Positions 48,257-59,400 of a DNA stretch of 64,000 nucleotides are shown here, one piece after another. Location: assembly GCA_023078685.1 (NCBI GenBank), contig JALGAS010000005.1, positions 930,001-994,000 of the forward strand. Direction: 5' to 3'. Made by a program: the position numbers and the translations under genes. This DNA comes from Neopestalotiopsis rosae (lineage: Eukaryota; Ascomycota; Sordariomycetes; Amphisphaeriales; Sporocadaceae). Numbering within the stretch: position 1 is the first letter of the stretch; each line of letters opens with the position of its first letter. The notes below the pieces were generated by a model. The model did not search any database. It saw only the letters and a list, made by a program, of their open reading frames with translations, and was not told the origin of the DNA.

Positions 48257-48459
48257 GGCAGGTTGGCGCAGTGGTCAGCGCATCGAGTTCTCTAGTCCCC
48301 CAGTGGGCAGCCCGGGCAGATCCAAAGGCGGAGGGCACCAGAGGGCCTCTGTACAACACACGCTCCGGGGCCTGACAAACCCCAGCCAGAACCCGGCGGA
48401 TCTCTCACTCGCGGTGGTGGCCTTCTCGAAGGCCCGGGGTTCGAATCCCCGACCAGCCA
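48257..48459 (+). tRNA. tRNA-like Pol III gene with long intron, anticodon unclear
   Basis: The ends pair as an acceptor stem (GGCAGGT with ACCAGCC, one A-A mismatch) and are followed by A. The D-arm is GCGC-AGTGGTCA-GCGC, with A box TGGCGCAGTGG at 48264-48274. The T-arm is CGGGG-TTCGAAT-CCCCG, with a perfect B box GGTTCGAATCC at 48438-48448. The anticodon stem halves TCGAG and CTCGA are separated by about 145 bases, so an intron of roughly 130 bases would interrupt the anticodon loop. The 5' half of the loop reads TTCTCTA, which does not give a standard loop, so I cannot assign the anticodon. The D-arm and T-arm style recall elongator tRNA-Met. A run of T (from 48466) could terminate Pol III. 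It may instead be a tRNA-derived element or pseudogene. Confidence 0.55.
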
Positions 48460-48546
48460 ATCTTCTTTTTCCCTTTTTGTCCTTTTTCTTCTCTCATTAG
48501 TTTGCGGAGTTCAGGTGTCTTTTTCTTATCGAGTATATATTATATA

Positions 48547-49602
48547 ATGCTTACTTTCAAATCAGATCTCAAGGCCGATTATAATATTTCTATGCCATTA
48601 TTTTCTACCGAGATGGATAAACTCAAAATCGCCCGCCATGGGGGCCTTCAACATCTGACCCGCATATTGGGACTCTCTGACGAGCATCTCTATTCCACGC
48701 AAGACGCCATCTTCGTCTCAATCGACTTGGAAGTTTCGAGACAAGAGAGAAGTGCTGCTTTAAACGACAAGAGCTATATACCACATGTGAAAGAGCTTGG
48801 TATCGCATGCCTTGACACTCGGCATGTCTTCGCTGTCAAGAGTTCGTCTTGCGAGGACTCGCGGCTTGAAGGTTCATCTTCCGGGGAATTTTCGGGTTTG
48901 AACTGTAATACGGAAACACGTTCTATCACGACAAATCAGTTCTCAACGTCTCATTCTTCAAAGGACTTTGAAGACTGTGATATAACCAACTTTCAAGAAT
49001 GTGTATTTGCCGAAACGTTTCATATTCACCAGCGCGACCTAGCTGCTACTATTACTCAATACCTGAGGATCCAAGACTCAACACATCTTGATACTATTCG
49101 CAAGATTGTCATTACCGGCCACTCGATAAAACAAGACTGGAATATTATTCAGCGACTAGGGGTTGACATCAATCGCATCGCTCCTATCATAGGAGTGGTT
49201 GACACCCATTCATTGAGCCGTTATATCATCAAAGATGCGCCTGGTTTCTCACTTTCGGACATTTTAACCCATTTTCAATGCCCTTACAACTCGTACGAGC
49301 TTCATAACGCCGGAAATGATGCCACATATACGCTTTATATTATGGTCCTCCTAGCAGTCAAATGGGCAGCTGGCAAGGATATGGCCCAGGGAGGATTGGC
49401 AAATATTGGACGGCTGCAGAAATTCATGGAAACCGAATCCAAGGCTAGGCGCTGGAAGCCGGTAAGACGTGCATTAGGTGCTCGTAGCTTCGAGGGTAGC
49501 GTTGGAAGCATGTGGTCGGAATCCAAATCAGAAGCCAGTGAAACAAATAATGGGAAGAAATCAGAAGCCAGTGAAACAAATAATGGGAAGAAAGAAATAT
49601 AA
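48547..49602 (+). CDS. DEDDh 3'-5' exonuclease-like protein (Gfd2/YDR514C type)
   Basis: An intronless frame of 351 residues from the ATG at 48547, which directly follows a TATATATTATATA stretch. A second in-frame ATG (MPLFSTEMDK) lies 15 residues in. The RNase H-like fold is marked by FVSIDLE (first acidic pair), VITGHSIKQDW (second) and ELHNAGNDATYTL (the His and last Asp), the DEDDh set of Mg-dependent exonucleases. The Gfd2/YDR514C family is the closest match I recognise; QIP-like nucleases of RNA silencing are more distant. Codon use is richer in A and T than in the genes to the left, which may mean transfer or weak expression. The C-terminus has two exact copies of an 11-residue unit (SEASETNNGKK), encoded by a 33-base tandem repeat. 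Confidence 0.78.
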   Translation: MLTFKSDLKADYNISMPLFSTEMDKLKIARHGGLQHLTRILGLSDEHLYSTQDAIFVSIDLEVSRQERSAALNDKSYIPHVKELGIACLDTRHVFAVKSSSCEDSRLEGSSSGEFSGLNCNTETRSITTNQFSTSHSSKDFEDCDITNFQECVFAETFHIHQRDLAATITQYLRIQDSTHLDTIRKIVITGHSIKQDWNIIQRLGVDINRIAPIIGVVDTHSLSRYIIKDAPGFSLSDILTHFQCPYNSYELHNAGNDATYTLYIMVLLAVKWAAGKDMAQGGLANIGRLQKFMETESKARRWKPVRRALGARSFEGSVGSMWSESKSEASETNNGKKSEASETNNGKKEI

Positions 49603-49669
49603 GAGGTAGAAAGAAAAGAGAGATAATGGGAAGAACGAAATATAAGAGGTAGAAAGAAAAGAGAGATAA
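49525..49669 (+). repeat. minisatellite in the 3' end of the exonuclease gene
   Basis: Two exact copies of a 33-base unit (49525-49557 and 49558-49590) inside the reading frame are followed by two copies of a 43-base A/G-rich unit (49594-49636 and 49637-49669, the second partial). The stop codon at 49600-49602 lies in the first 43-base unit. Length changes here would alter the protein C-terminus. Confidence 0.85.
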
Positions 49670-49956
49670 AGAAATAAAGAAATCGTCTTGGTACGGAAGA
49701 GTGCAGCAAGGCAAGAACTATGCTCGTTCGAGCTGTTGCGAATATATTCACAAACAAAACGCACTAAAAAGTCTTATAAACTCACTGCGTTAAAGGATAT
49801 CGTTAATCCCATCCAAAGACCAGCCTATGACATATATTTGGCTGGGATGTGGCAGAGGACCTTTCTCTAGGATCTCGCCTGGTCAAGTCACGAGCAGAAT
49901 GTTGGTCGTGCTGTGCAGGATTTCTGCCATGAGGGACTGTAAAGGTGATAATTTCG

Positions 49957-50277
49957 TTACACGCCTCCATGATAGTGTACTGCATTTTGGTCATGGCTTA
50001 GAACCACCCGGCAAGAATCAGAGATTCGGACGGTTACCAGACAGTGCACCTGATGAAACCCAGCTATTGAGTAGGCGTCGCGGCCATAAAAATGAATAGG
50101 TTTTGGCAGATTGTGCTTCTCCGCATTGTTCACGGCAAATACCCCCCTTCTCATGCGTACAAGAGCCATTGGTGGACGCGTGGCGAACGACGAACAGCAA
50201 CGAAGCCAGGGAAATGAACTTATTTGGAACATATGAAGCCAATTCTCTCTGGTGGCATTCATCACTGTCCGACTCAT
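49957..50277 (-). pseudogene. UstYa-like (DUF3328) remnant
   Basis: The minus-strand frame reads RRGVFAVNNAEKHNLPKPI, then FYGRDAYSIAGFHQVHCLVT. This matches the layout of UstYa family proteins: a G-x-x-x-V segment, a Pro-rich LP segment and the first HQxHC metal-binding motif. After HCLVTVR the similarity ends, and I do not find the second HxxHC motif or an N-terminal TM in the same frame. UstYa-type oxidases modify ribosomally made peptides such as ustiloxin. No precursor gene is visible here. I read it as a decayed fragment. Confidence 0.42.
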
Positions 50278-50446
50278 CTTTGGGCACGAAGTGTGCCATC
50301 TTCACAGTAGAGATTTAGTGGATGATGGACCACACCCCGGCCTTTCTCACCAGATAATAACAAATATCGAAACAAAGAAATGTGAGAAATTGTTAATTAA
50401 AGATAGGAAGAATAAAAGAGGCATGCAAAAATGCGTCATGGGCAAA

Positions 50447-50566
50447 AACATACAACACCGGGGATTCCCCAGCCGTCACCGATCTGAGTACTAATCCGGC
50501 GCTTCTCAGTTTATCTAGGGCAGAGCGGACGGGATGCCGAGTTCTCTAAGAGCTATGGTCGTATGT
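50447..50566 (-). rRNA. 5S ribosomal RNA gene
   Basis: Exactly 120 bases on the minus strand, starting ACATACGACCATAG and ending GGTGTTGTATGTT, with the usual 5S features: helix I pairing between ACATACGAC and GTTGTATGT, the CCCGTCCGCTC segment, and GCCGGATTAGTACT with GGTGAC in the 3' half. A run of T follows directly, as a Pol III terminator. The 5' half GCTCTTAGAGAACT differs from common ascomycete 5S, so this may be one of several 5S variants that such fungi carry as dispersed genes, or a diverged pseudogene. A truncated copy of its 3' part lies at 47697-47751. Confidence 0.85.
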
Positions 50567-53400
50567 GATTGCTATGCGTTTTATCGAAAAACATATTAGA
50601 AAACTTTTAGCATTGCAAAGTCATGCACCGCCAACTGCCAGCCCTACTGCTGGCGCGATGCTATGTCTTTCTTTTTTAGCCGGTCGAGATGGTGAACCCG
50701 TTCTGAGAGGCTTCTTATAGCAAGTAATCATCTATGAGAATCCCCTGGCTGTTCCGCGAAGGAATCTGGAGGATATCCAGCCATGAAGTTGTATGCGAAC
50801 GTTTACGAATCGCTCTGTGCCCAGTGCTTCCACGGTCGCAGCGAATATCACTTCGAGTGCGAGCTTTGCAAGTTTGGTGCTCTTTTGGTCGGCACCTTGG
50901 TAGAGGTTCCGAGGTAGTCGCCTGCAATCAGAGCGAATTCTCAACTCCTTTGCGAGGGTTAAAAATGCAGTGAAAGCATCAGCCGAAAACGCCACAAACC
51001 TCAACCTTATATGCAAATGTGTCAGCCCCTTTGCCGTGCCGCCCGCCGTGCGGCTCGCCCTGCTAGAGTGTCTGTGAATGTTATGGAAATGTCCTTCGGT
51101 TTGGTGGCCTGGTATACGAAGATGCTCTCACATTTCGCGAGCCAATTGCCTCTAATCATGCCCTTCTAGACGTAAGCACATATTTGGTGATATGGAATAC
51201 TCTATGAAGACGTCTAGTCAGGATATAATTGATCAATCGACATAGAAATCCTTTTACCGGCCAGTCAGTGTGTACGACTACTGTTTTGTACAGCCCGCCA
51301 TGGTCGGAAGCTGACGAAACCGTTGATTGGATGTGACATAAAATAATAGTCAATTTCAGCTCGCAAGTTGAACCAAGAAAGCCTTGCACGCCTCGACAAG
51401 TTAGAGTCCTTTGTCGTGGTCATGGCCCGTCTACCAGAGGCAAACTCAAGGATGGCGAGGTTGGAGAGATGAAAACGAATCGAGCAAGACTTATCGAGTA
51501 AGCAACATCTACATCGATCGATCAAATAGTTCAGATACAGATATTCGGATCCTTGACAAGGGTGATGACCTAGTCAAGAATTATTTTTGAAATCGATCTA
51601 ATTCAAAATTGAACAGCCGAGATAGAGTATCGAATATATCCATATCCTTCACGTGCCATGATCGAGTGTGGTCAGCATCACGCCTTGACTGAACCATCAA
51701 GTTCCAACTTGTGGACAAGAATGTTTCTATTCGCTCGCAACGACCTGTGTAGTTCATTGTCCTCGTCTTCATACCGGCGAGAGGCCCGTAGGCAGAGAAA
51801 CAGGGTCAATCTGATCCGCAGGCTTACTCCAAAGCTCATTGTGGTAGTATGCGCCCTTGTGATGTTCCCGTTACAGATTAATCACCTCGATGTTTGAAGT
51901 CTCCCTTTATGGTCGGTCAAGGCTTGCTTGATACAGAGGGAATACGTGCTCGGGAGCAATTCTGTCTGGCTTGGCCTATAGAATGCGGCGGCAGGGCCTG
52001 GTGACACAAGATCATTTCAGCCTTTGAAACCTGGTTGCAATATCCCAATAAAGGGCGCAATTTTACACAAAGAACGAGGTGTTATGGCATAGACTTAGAT
52101 GTACCAGTATAGAGATTTGAAAAAGTTGTTTTCGAAGATCCAATGGCATTGTACATTTTTCACGGGCATTTGACTATATAGGATTTTGTCTTTTCTAGAT
52201 CATCAAAGGTCTCAATTTCTACTACATAAGCCTGTCATCTTTACACTTGGCTGATGTGCAAGGCCTTGAGCACCAAGTCCCAGGTCATTGTACTTCTTCC
52301 CAAATGACTGACATGTACTCTTGGGTACGGGGCACGATGGCCTCTATGAATGAAAACAGCAGATATCAGATTATTGTGATTCACACATTGACTCAAAATT
52401 GGCAAATGAATATCGCAGTGAAAAGAGGAATAATCAATAATTGGACGTGAATATACTGACTCGAGCAGACCCGAGAACCGGAACGAGCTCAAAGATGGCA
52501 ACTTTGACGCTCGGAGCCCGGACGATCTCTCATGTCGCGCATCGGAAAGATAATCATAAGAATAAACAAATGACAAGAGTCCGTAAGGACCCCTAGGAGG
52601 CGAAAAGAATTGAGGCTCCGAGATTGGTCTTGAAGCTACTTTACTAGCGTTGCATGTTGCACATAACATTAACGCGGCAAGGAAATTTCAGCTTTGGTTC
52701 GTTGGCATTCGTAGGATACTCAAGTGGGAAAATTTCAGCGAATCAGTACGCATCGGCGTTGGATGGATCTACGCTGCTGGCTGCTGGAGAGGAGGGGTCC
52801 TGCAAGCCAAAAAAGTCAATTCTCAATTGGGATTGTGAGAAGGGTAGTAGCCTTGTCCCAATTGCTAACAAGGGTTTCAAGAGAGAGTAAGCAAAGCAGG
52901 ACCGCCCCGGGTTGCCGTCCTCATTGACCTATGAGAATGGGAGGAGTATATTGATCAATCTACGTTGCAGCAAGCATCCGCGTTTATCTCTTGCTTAAAT
53001 GGAAGGAAAATGGAGCAAATGCAATGAAGATCCAGGAAAAGGAAAAGGAAATCTCCAAAGTCCGGAGAAGCTGGTCCTTCTCGCCTTCTGTTGTGGTCCC
53101 CTCGTGACCTGTTCTGATGTAGATCATTCTGCAACCACTCGACTATACATGACTGATCTAATCCTAGGATGCGGCTAATGAGGGTTGAGTGTTTTTGGGC
53201 TTTCCAAGTCAATCTGAGTCGAGCTGCAGCCTTCCCGCCGTCCTCTTTTTGAAACTAGGGTGCAGAGAGCGAGCGAGATTAGGCAATCGAGTCATGCCAT
53301 GGAATGACAAATTTGATCGCTCTTGAGAGGGAGATCGACTGTTGAGAATCGATTGATTGGTTTGTGTGCACGATGATGTAATTTGTTCTTGGAATAATAA
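50567..53400. other. gene-poor region with one repeat copy
   Basis: Short frames only. It holds one copy of the TTAAAATTGCAGTGAA element at 50947-50974. The plus strand near 51360-51500 reads like a decayed coding stretch (NQESLARLDKLESFVVVMAR) broken by a stop. No gene is convincing. Confidence 0.45.
50947..50974 (+). repeat. copy of the TTAAAATTGCAGTGAA element
   Basis: CTCCTTTGCGAGGG precedes TTAAAAATGCAGTGAA, one base different from the consensus core. Same orientation as the other five copies. Confidence 0.55.
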
Positions 53401-56400
53401 AGGCTCGCCACCTAAGTGTGGTTTACCAACCTCTCGGGTGGCTATTTGTTCGTGTGCAACTTGATCGGTCTCTGATTCGCTCCCGCATGCTCTTCAAAGG
53501 ACAGTGTTTTGGGAACGCTGTGTCATTGCCATTTGCACACTTGTTCATGAAGAATGAAATCAAAACGTCCCCGTATTTGAGTCCAATGTTGAGGCTAACC
53601 AGTGATGGTAACTCTCGCGAGACGATATCAGCGACGTAAAGTACTTCTCTGTGGCAGACGATTTGCTGTACAACGCAGCTGGAGACACGCTTGAGGCTGA
53701 TTTGAGATGTATTACAAATAATCACTTACATGTAAGCAAAAGTGGTTGGCTCCAGCCAAGCCTAACACAGAGTACATACAACATAACCACGACTCATACT
53801 GGAAGAAAACACCAAGACGACGGGGGCAAAACTTGTTGTCAGAGCCACTTTCTCAACAAGACGTTTGGGGGAAAGGTATAGGTCTGAACTGAGGTTGAAA
53901 GGGTATACTGCTCCAGAGTAGCGGCAGAGACTACTGCATGTGAGTGAACAACTCACTCATATGCGGGCCAACCAGGCAAGGCCAGGCCCGGGGGGCATGC
54001 TCCCTGGTCTGCCGGAGGAGGACGAGAGAAAAAGTAGACAGAAATCAGCATGTCAATTTTGACGTTAATGTGGACAAGGACGACTTACCGTTTGCGTTGT
54101 CATAAGCCGTCATTTGTTTGTTTTCAAAATAATGGAATTAAAAGATTGAAAATTTGAAAATTTTTTCTCTCAAGACCATGGTTCTGTGACCTGTATGCAG
54201 TCTGCAGAGTGATGTGTGTGGACTTTATCCGCGCAAACCCTTGGGTCTGCGTCACCCAGATTCGATACCCACCGGAAGCACGAAAGTCGTTCCCCGTTGC
54301 CTGTTCCCGTGGGTGGACCAATTTCCACTGGGTTCAGGGTCTGGAAACGGTTTCACTCGGACGTACGTCTTGACATTGGCAGCTGCCGAATATAGAGCTG
54401 CAAAAGGTTATTGCTGTGCAGTCATAGGTACTTGTCGTTGTGTACTTACTTGGCTACAGTTGTGCATGTACGTAGAGAAGTGGGAGCACGAGGTGCAGTG
54501 GTCGCTAAGCGCTTCTACCGCTTTCTGGGGTCGCAGGGGGTGTGTTGAATGTTTGTTCATATGCGTGGCAGACCCGTGGTGGTCATCATTGCCGGGGGGA
54601 ACTGCTCGTTCTGGCCGCTAAATGGATGCATACATGGCCAGCTATTGGAAGAGAACCACAAGCGGGAAATGCATGCCGTACAAAGGAAGGGAGAAGAAGA
54701 GCAAAGCAGAAGGCCATTGCACGATTGCATTACGCTTATGGGAAAAGTCCTTCCCGGGTGAATAGTGACTTTTCCGATACTTTCAAAGCTGTATCAAGCA
54801 CGTCTGGAAATATCTTTTTCTTTTTTTTAACCCGTAGCTTTTTTTTTTATGTCCATATTGCGGGATAAACCAATGTGCTTGAACAGATTGTCGATCCGCT
54901 CTTCGTTCTGGACAGGGCCGTAATAGGTCCGCGGTGGATCTGGAGCACTTCTCTGGGATTACCATCCGAGTAGAGCCTCGGCACGGTAAAGGGAAGCTCG
55001 AATTTCTCAACCATATCCAAGCCCAGAGTGGCATGATGATGATGCCAAACGATCTCCAAGGTTCGATACCATAGCGACCTGCTCGTATGCAAGGTATAAA
55101 TGCTGAAACCAAGGGGCCAGCATTCCTGGAGAACTGGAGTCCATAATCTCATTTGAGCAAGAGCCACCAGTCAGATTTGTTGCACTCCGCGATGCAAGAT
55201 TGCTCCAGTGCCTAAGCTTATATCAATGCTGGCCGTCAAATGGGATTGCTGTAATAAGTGTGGGCGCAAGTAGTGCGGGCGGGCATTAGGTAGCTATTAT
55301 CCATGATACGCCCCTAAAACGGTGCAGAAGAGTGAGTGCAACGCAGCTTGGTCGTACACAAATAGGTTGGTCGTCTGCCGCAAAAGCTCGTGGCAACAGT
55401 GCGCGAGTGCCGTTCTGGTCGGTGCATTTCCACGTTTGTACAGCCATTTCTGCGATGTGCATGATCTGCTACACGTCCGTCTTGGGAACGAGGGCTGTCC
55501 ATCAATAGTAGCACCTAGATATGAGCCGTTTCCATATTATCAATTGCTCATTTGGCGGAGCCGTTCCCTTTTGACCATGTATACTGTTCATCTCTGGAGT
55601 GGCAGTCCATTTACACGAGAACTGGTCATTTGCCGTCTATAGAAGGCCGTTGTTAGAATGAATGGACAGTGAGATGTGCTGAGACGAGGTAATATGGTTC
55701 TGTTTCCCCATTGCGAACATGCCTGCAACAACGGCTCAGCCACTGCGGGAACGCTGCAATGTAAATCTCGAGCTTTATTAATTGCCAGGTTGTTGCAAAG
55801 CAACCTCACAAATTTTTTTCTTTTTCCTTAAGGCTGAAGGGGCCATTCAGTCTCGGTGGTTGGTAGGTAATATTACCGTACACGTACAGAGTCGGACAAG
55901 CAGGGCTACCTGATTTGTCCGTGGATCAACAAGAACACAGCCCAGTGTTGCTTCTCCACAAACCCCAAATCATGATGAGCGCGCTAATTTGAGGCGGGAA
56001 GATCCCCAGGCCTAGGCGAAAGTATGGATTGCCAATTCGGGAGGGGCTCGTCGGTGATGTTACCAAATGCCTTGTAGTCCAGTGGACGCTTGTTCGTTCC
56101 CCAGGCTCGATATTCAGGAACACGGCCTGTCCTGCCGTGGATCCTGTCCGATGCTCAAGAGTTGGAATCAGTCTGTGCAAAAGCAGAGAAATATGACCAA
56201 AGGGGTAATTGATGTATGACATGGGATGGTATGGACTTCGGACCGTTGTCTAGCTTGGACACTTTCATTCGTGGGTCGTCGTGAGCAGGCCCTCTTCCTA
56301 CTGTGGGTGGATTGGGCATGTTTCTCTGCAGCATTGGTCCAGTGAGTCGGAGGTCCGGCGCTGACTTGCGCTGGTGGCTTGCCCCCGCGATACCAACGAG

Positions 56401-59400
56401 TACCGCCATGTGCGAGCACTCGCGCATCTAGGCTTGCTTGCACAATGAATGAACGACTTTCCCAGCTGCTGCATCATCTTCTCGGAATGGGCGACCAAGA
56501 GGCCACAGATGACACGCATGCCGGTTCTGCAAGGTAGATTCCGTTGCAGGCTGGTTCGGTACATAAACTTGTTCCTGAAGATGCAAGTTCGGGCGCGGCT
56601 CGTCTTCCGGCGGTATGATCGCATGCAGTATGTCGCTCGACCTACCTAACTGCTGTAGGGTCAAAGCGACGTGCGACGGACAAGACCTTTCCAGAACGAC
56701 ACCATCCGTGTCTTCGTCTCATCTCGTTTTTGCTTCTTTCCCCCACCAGTCTGGGCCGTTGCATGGCAGGCATGAAATTTAACCCCCAACTTTTTCATCG
56801 TCGGAGCCTCTTCCTCTGTAGCCACATGAGACGGCCGCACGCATGTTCCAGAAGCCAGTGTCTACTCGCTTGTCAAGCTTCTCAGCATGACGATGATCAT
56901 GACCAGGGTGGAAGGCCTGCATATACTACTTCCTGCGCGCATCCGAATAAGTACATATGAGTAAGTCTGGCTATAGTGACGTCTTGCATTGCCGAGGGTC
57001 CTTTTTAGGTGACTTGCATCTGCCGCAATGTGGTCTAAATGAACTTGGCTGGAAAGGCAGGCCGTGATTTCGTGGTCGCTCATTCCAAGCAATCAATTGC
57101 TCGCTCGCGGGCTGGCTGGTTGGCTCTTTGCGACGTACAGGTAACCATCTGAGTTAGTCGATTGCCATGTAACGAGTAATAGTGTACGGAATAAATCCAT
57201 GCTAGACCAGTTCTGAACGATACAGCTTTTGCAGACGTGGCGTCACACATCGCTAACAGCTGATGCAACCAAGCGTATCTTGATTTCTATAGTCTAAGGA
57301 TTCCAGATGCAACAGACGAACAAGCATGCGTAGTCTCGCAAGCCTCTCGTATCATTGTAGAGATGGTGTGTCGGCCATGGATTGATGGCCGTGTGCAGCG
57401 TACCTGTACAATGGGCCCGGAGCGACAAGTCGGGCGTGGACAAGGTAACCATCCACATACAATCTCGTATGTATGAGCCACCGTTCTCGTTACATAGTCG
57501 GATGACTATAAAGCAGCACTCAATGTCATCGGTTAGGAGGAGCACGTACCAAGATCTTACCCGGCAAACATAGGCCGTGGAGCTTGGCATCGTTAAGCTA
57601 TCTCTCCCTGTGTACCTTTTCGGAACGAGGTCTCTGATGTTGGCTGTCTGAGCTTCGCTAGGTCCGTTTTGGCAATGCCTATGACTGCGACCACTGATTA
57701 AACAAAGAGATGCCAGATACCCATCCCTGGATTCCTATACACAGCAGCTCACAGAAGACTTTCGAATTACCTGAACGCAAATATTGTCTTTGCTCGGTTG
57801 AGACAAAAAGTGACCCTGCCAAAAGGAGCGCCACTAATCTCGGTGTTGAGCGAGGCTTCGCATGGCGAGACGCATGCAGCCAGAAACGGTTCCTTGTCAC
57901 TTGCCGAGACGAGTATTCCACAGGCGAAGGAACCGCGTCAACTTTGTGGTAGTACAACCCAAGAAGTCAGGACATATTTCTTTTTTCTCTCATGCCACGT
58001 GGGTTGCTCATGAATCCATATGCTTTGGCATGTGCATGTTTGAACCTTAAAAAACAATTCTCATTCTTCAGCATCGAAAAGCAAAACACGGTATTGATTG
58101 GAGTAGGCGTGCGGCTGACGATTCATGTCGCATGCTGCGTCAGCAGAAGACAACGTCCATTGTGGAATGCTCACATTTGGCATAAAAAAGTCAAGAATAG
58201 CACGGGTCTTGACGAATACCCACGTCCCATGGACACCCAAGATCTAGACGCCGGGGCACTTGGAGGAGAGTCCCGAGAGTCGGCCACGGCAAAACACCTC
58301 ATTGGCCAATGGCTCGTCTCTGTCGATCAATTATAAAGTCCCGAAATGACAAAGCCGATCTTTTTGGTGTCGCCGTTGCTAGTGTCCAAGTGCTCATTGG
58401 TGCTGGCTGTCTCGTAGTTCAGACAGCCGCGCGCAACCGTATCATGGTGTTTCCTATTACCGGCACTAATGCTGGATTTGATGATTGCAATATAAAGGAT
58501 TCGTGACCACAACGGTGCGCTCACGAGAAGACTGTGTCTGGTCTTGCTCGTGAGGTGAGGTGAACTGAAAGAGAACGAACCCTTGTCGAGGTCTTGGTAG
58601 TGCGAATGACCCCGGCCGGACACCGAGCAATTGCTCTGGTCGCCAGGGTTTGATCATCGCCCCCAGTCGAGTTGAGACTGGGATGCAAACTTTCCCATGG
58701 AGACGCGCGGAGAGAAACCCTGTCGGGATAATACTCTGAATCGGCAGGTCATCTCCCGATTGCATGATCATTTCAGGCCACGCTGTAAAACGACGTCGCT
58801 CATGAGCTCTAGCGACACCTTCTGCTGGGAGGGATGATTGCACGTGCTCCCCAGGGACATTGTAATAAAGTTCATATCAGTGGCCGGGGGTGAGGTGATT
58901 ATCTGTTTTATTGCGACGTGGTGGTCGGTTATTCTTGTTCGTGGTGCAACAGAGCATAGTAGAGCCAAAGCAGTGCAGAGGACTGGAGCAATCCGGGCTG
59001 ATTAGGTTAGGTACCTACGTATAAATGGGATCAGCGGGCCCAAGCTGCTGCCACTATTATAGCGATCCGTTGGACGGGGAATGCCAGGCCACGGCGCCGG
59101 GACCATTAGATGGAAATAAAATAGATTGGTGGAGTTGCGTTTGGACCAGAGGAGAGGCTGGATGGACATTGGGCTTGCTGAGAGGCTGATGACATTTGGG
59201 GGTTACGGAGTATGTTTGTTTGGCGCGCGCACACACACACACACACACATACTCCCACGCACAAGGCCACGACTCCAAATGCAAATGCGGCTCTGGCTTA
59301 GACTAGCTGTAGGGTCGTACGAGCGCACGAGTGAACGAGCATGTTGCGGAATGAACCGTCAAGGAACACGCATAGGTCCTTCCTGCCTTGCCTGAATCAA

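Noticed and set aside
48225..48500. 91-codon open frame across the tRNA-like gene
   Set aside because: It is explained by the Pol III gene and has no protein-like features.
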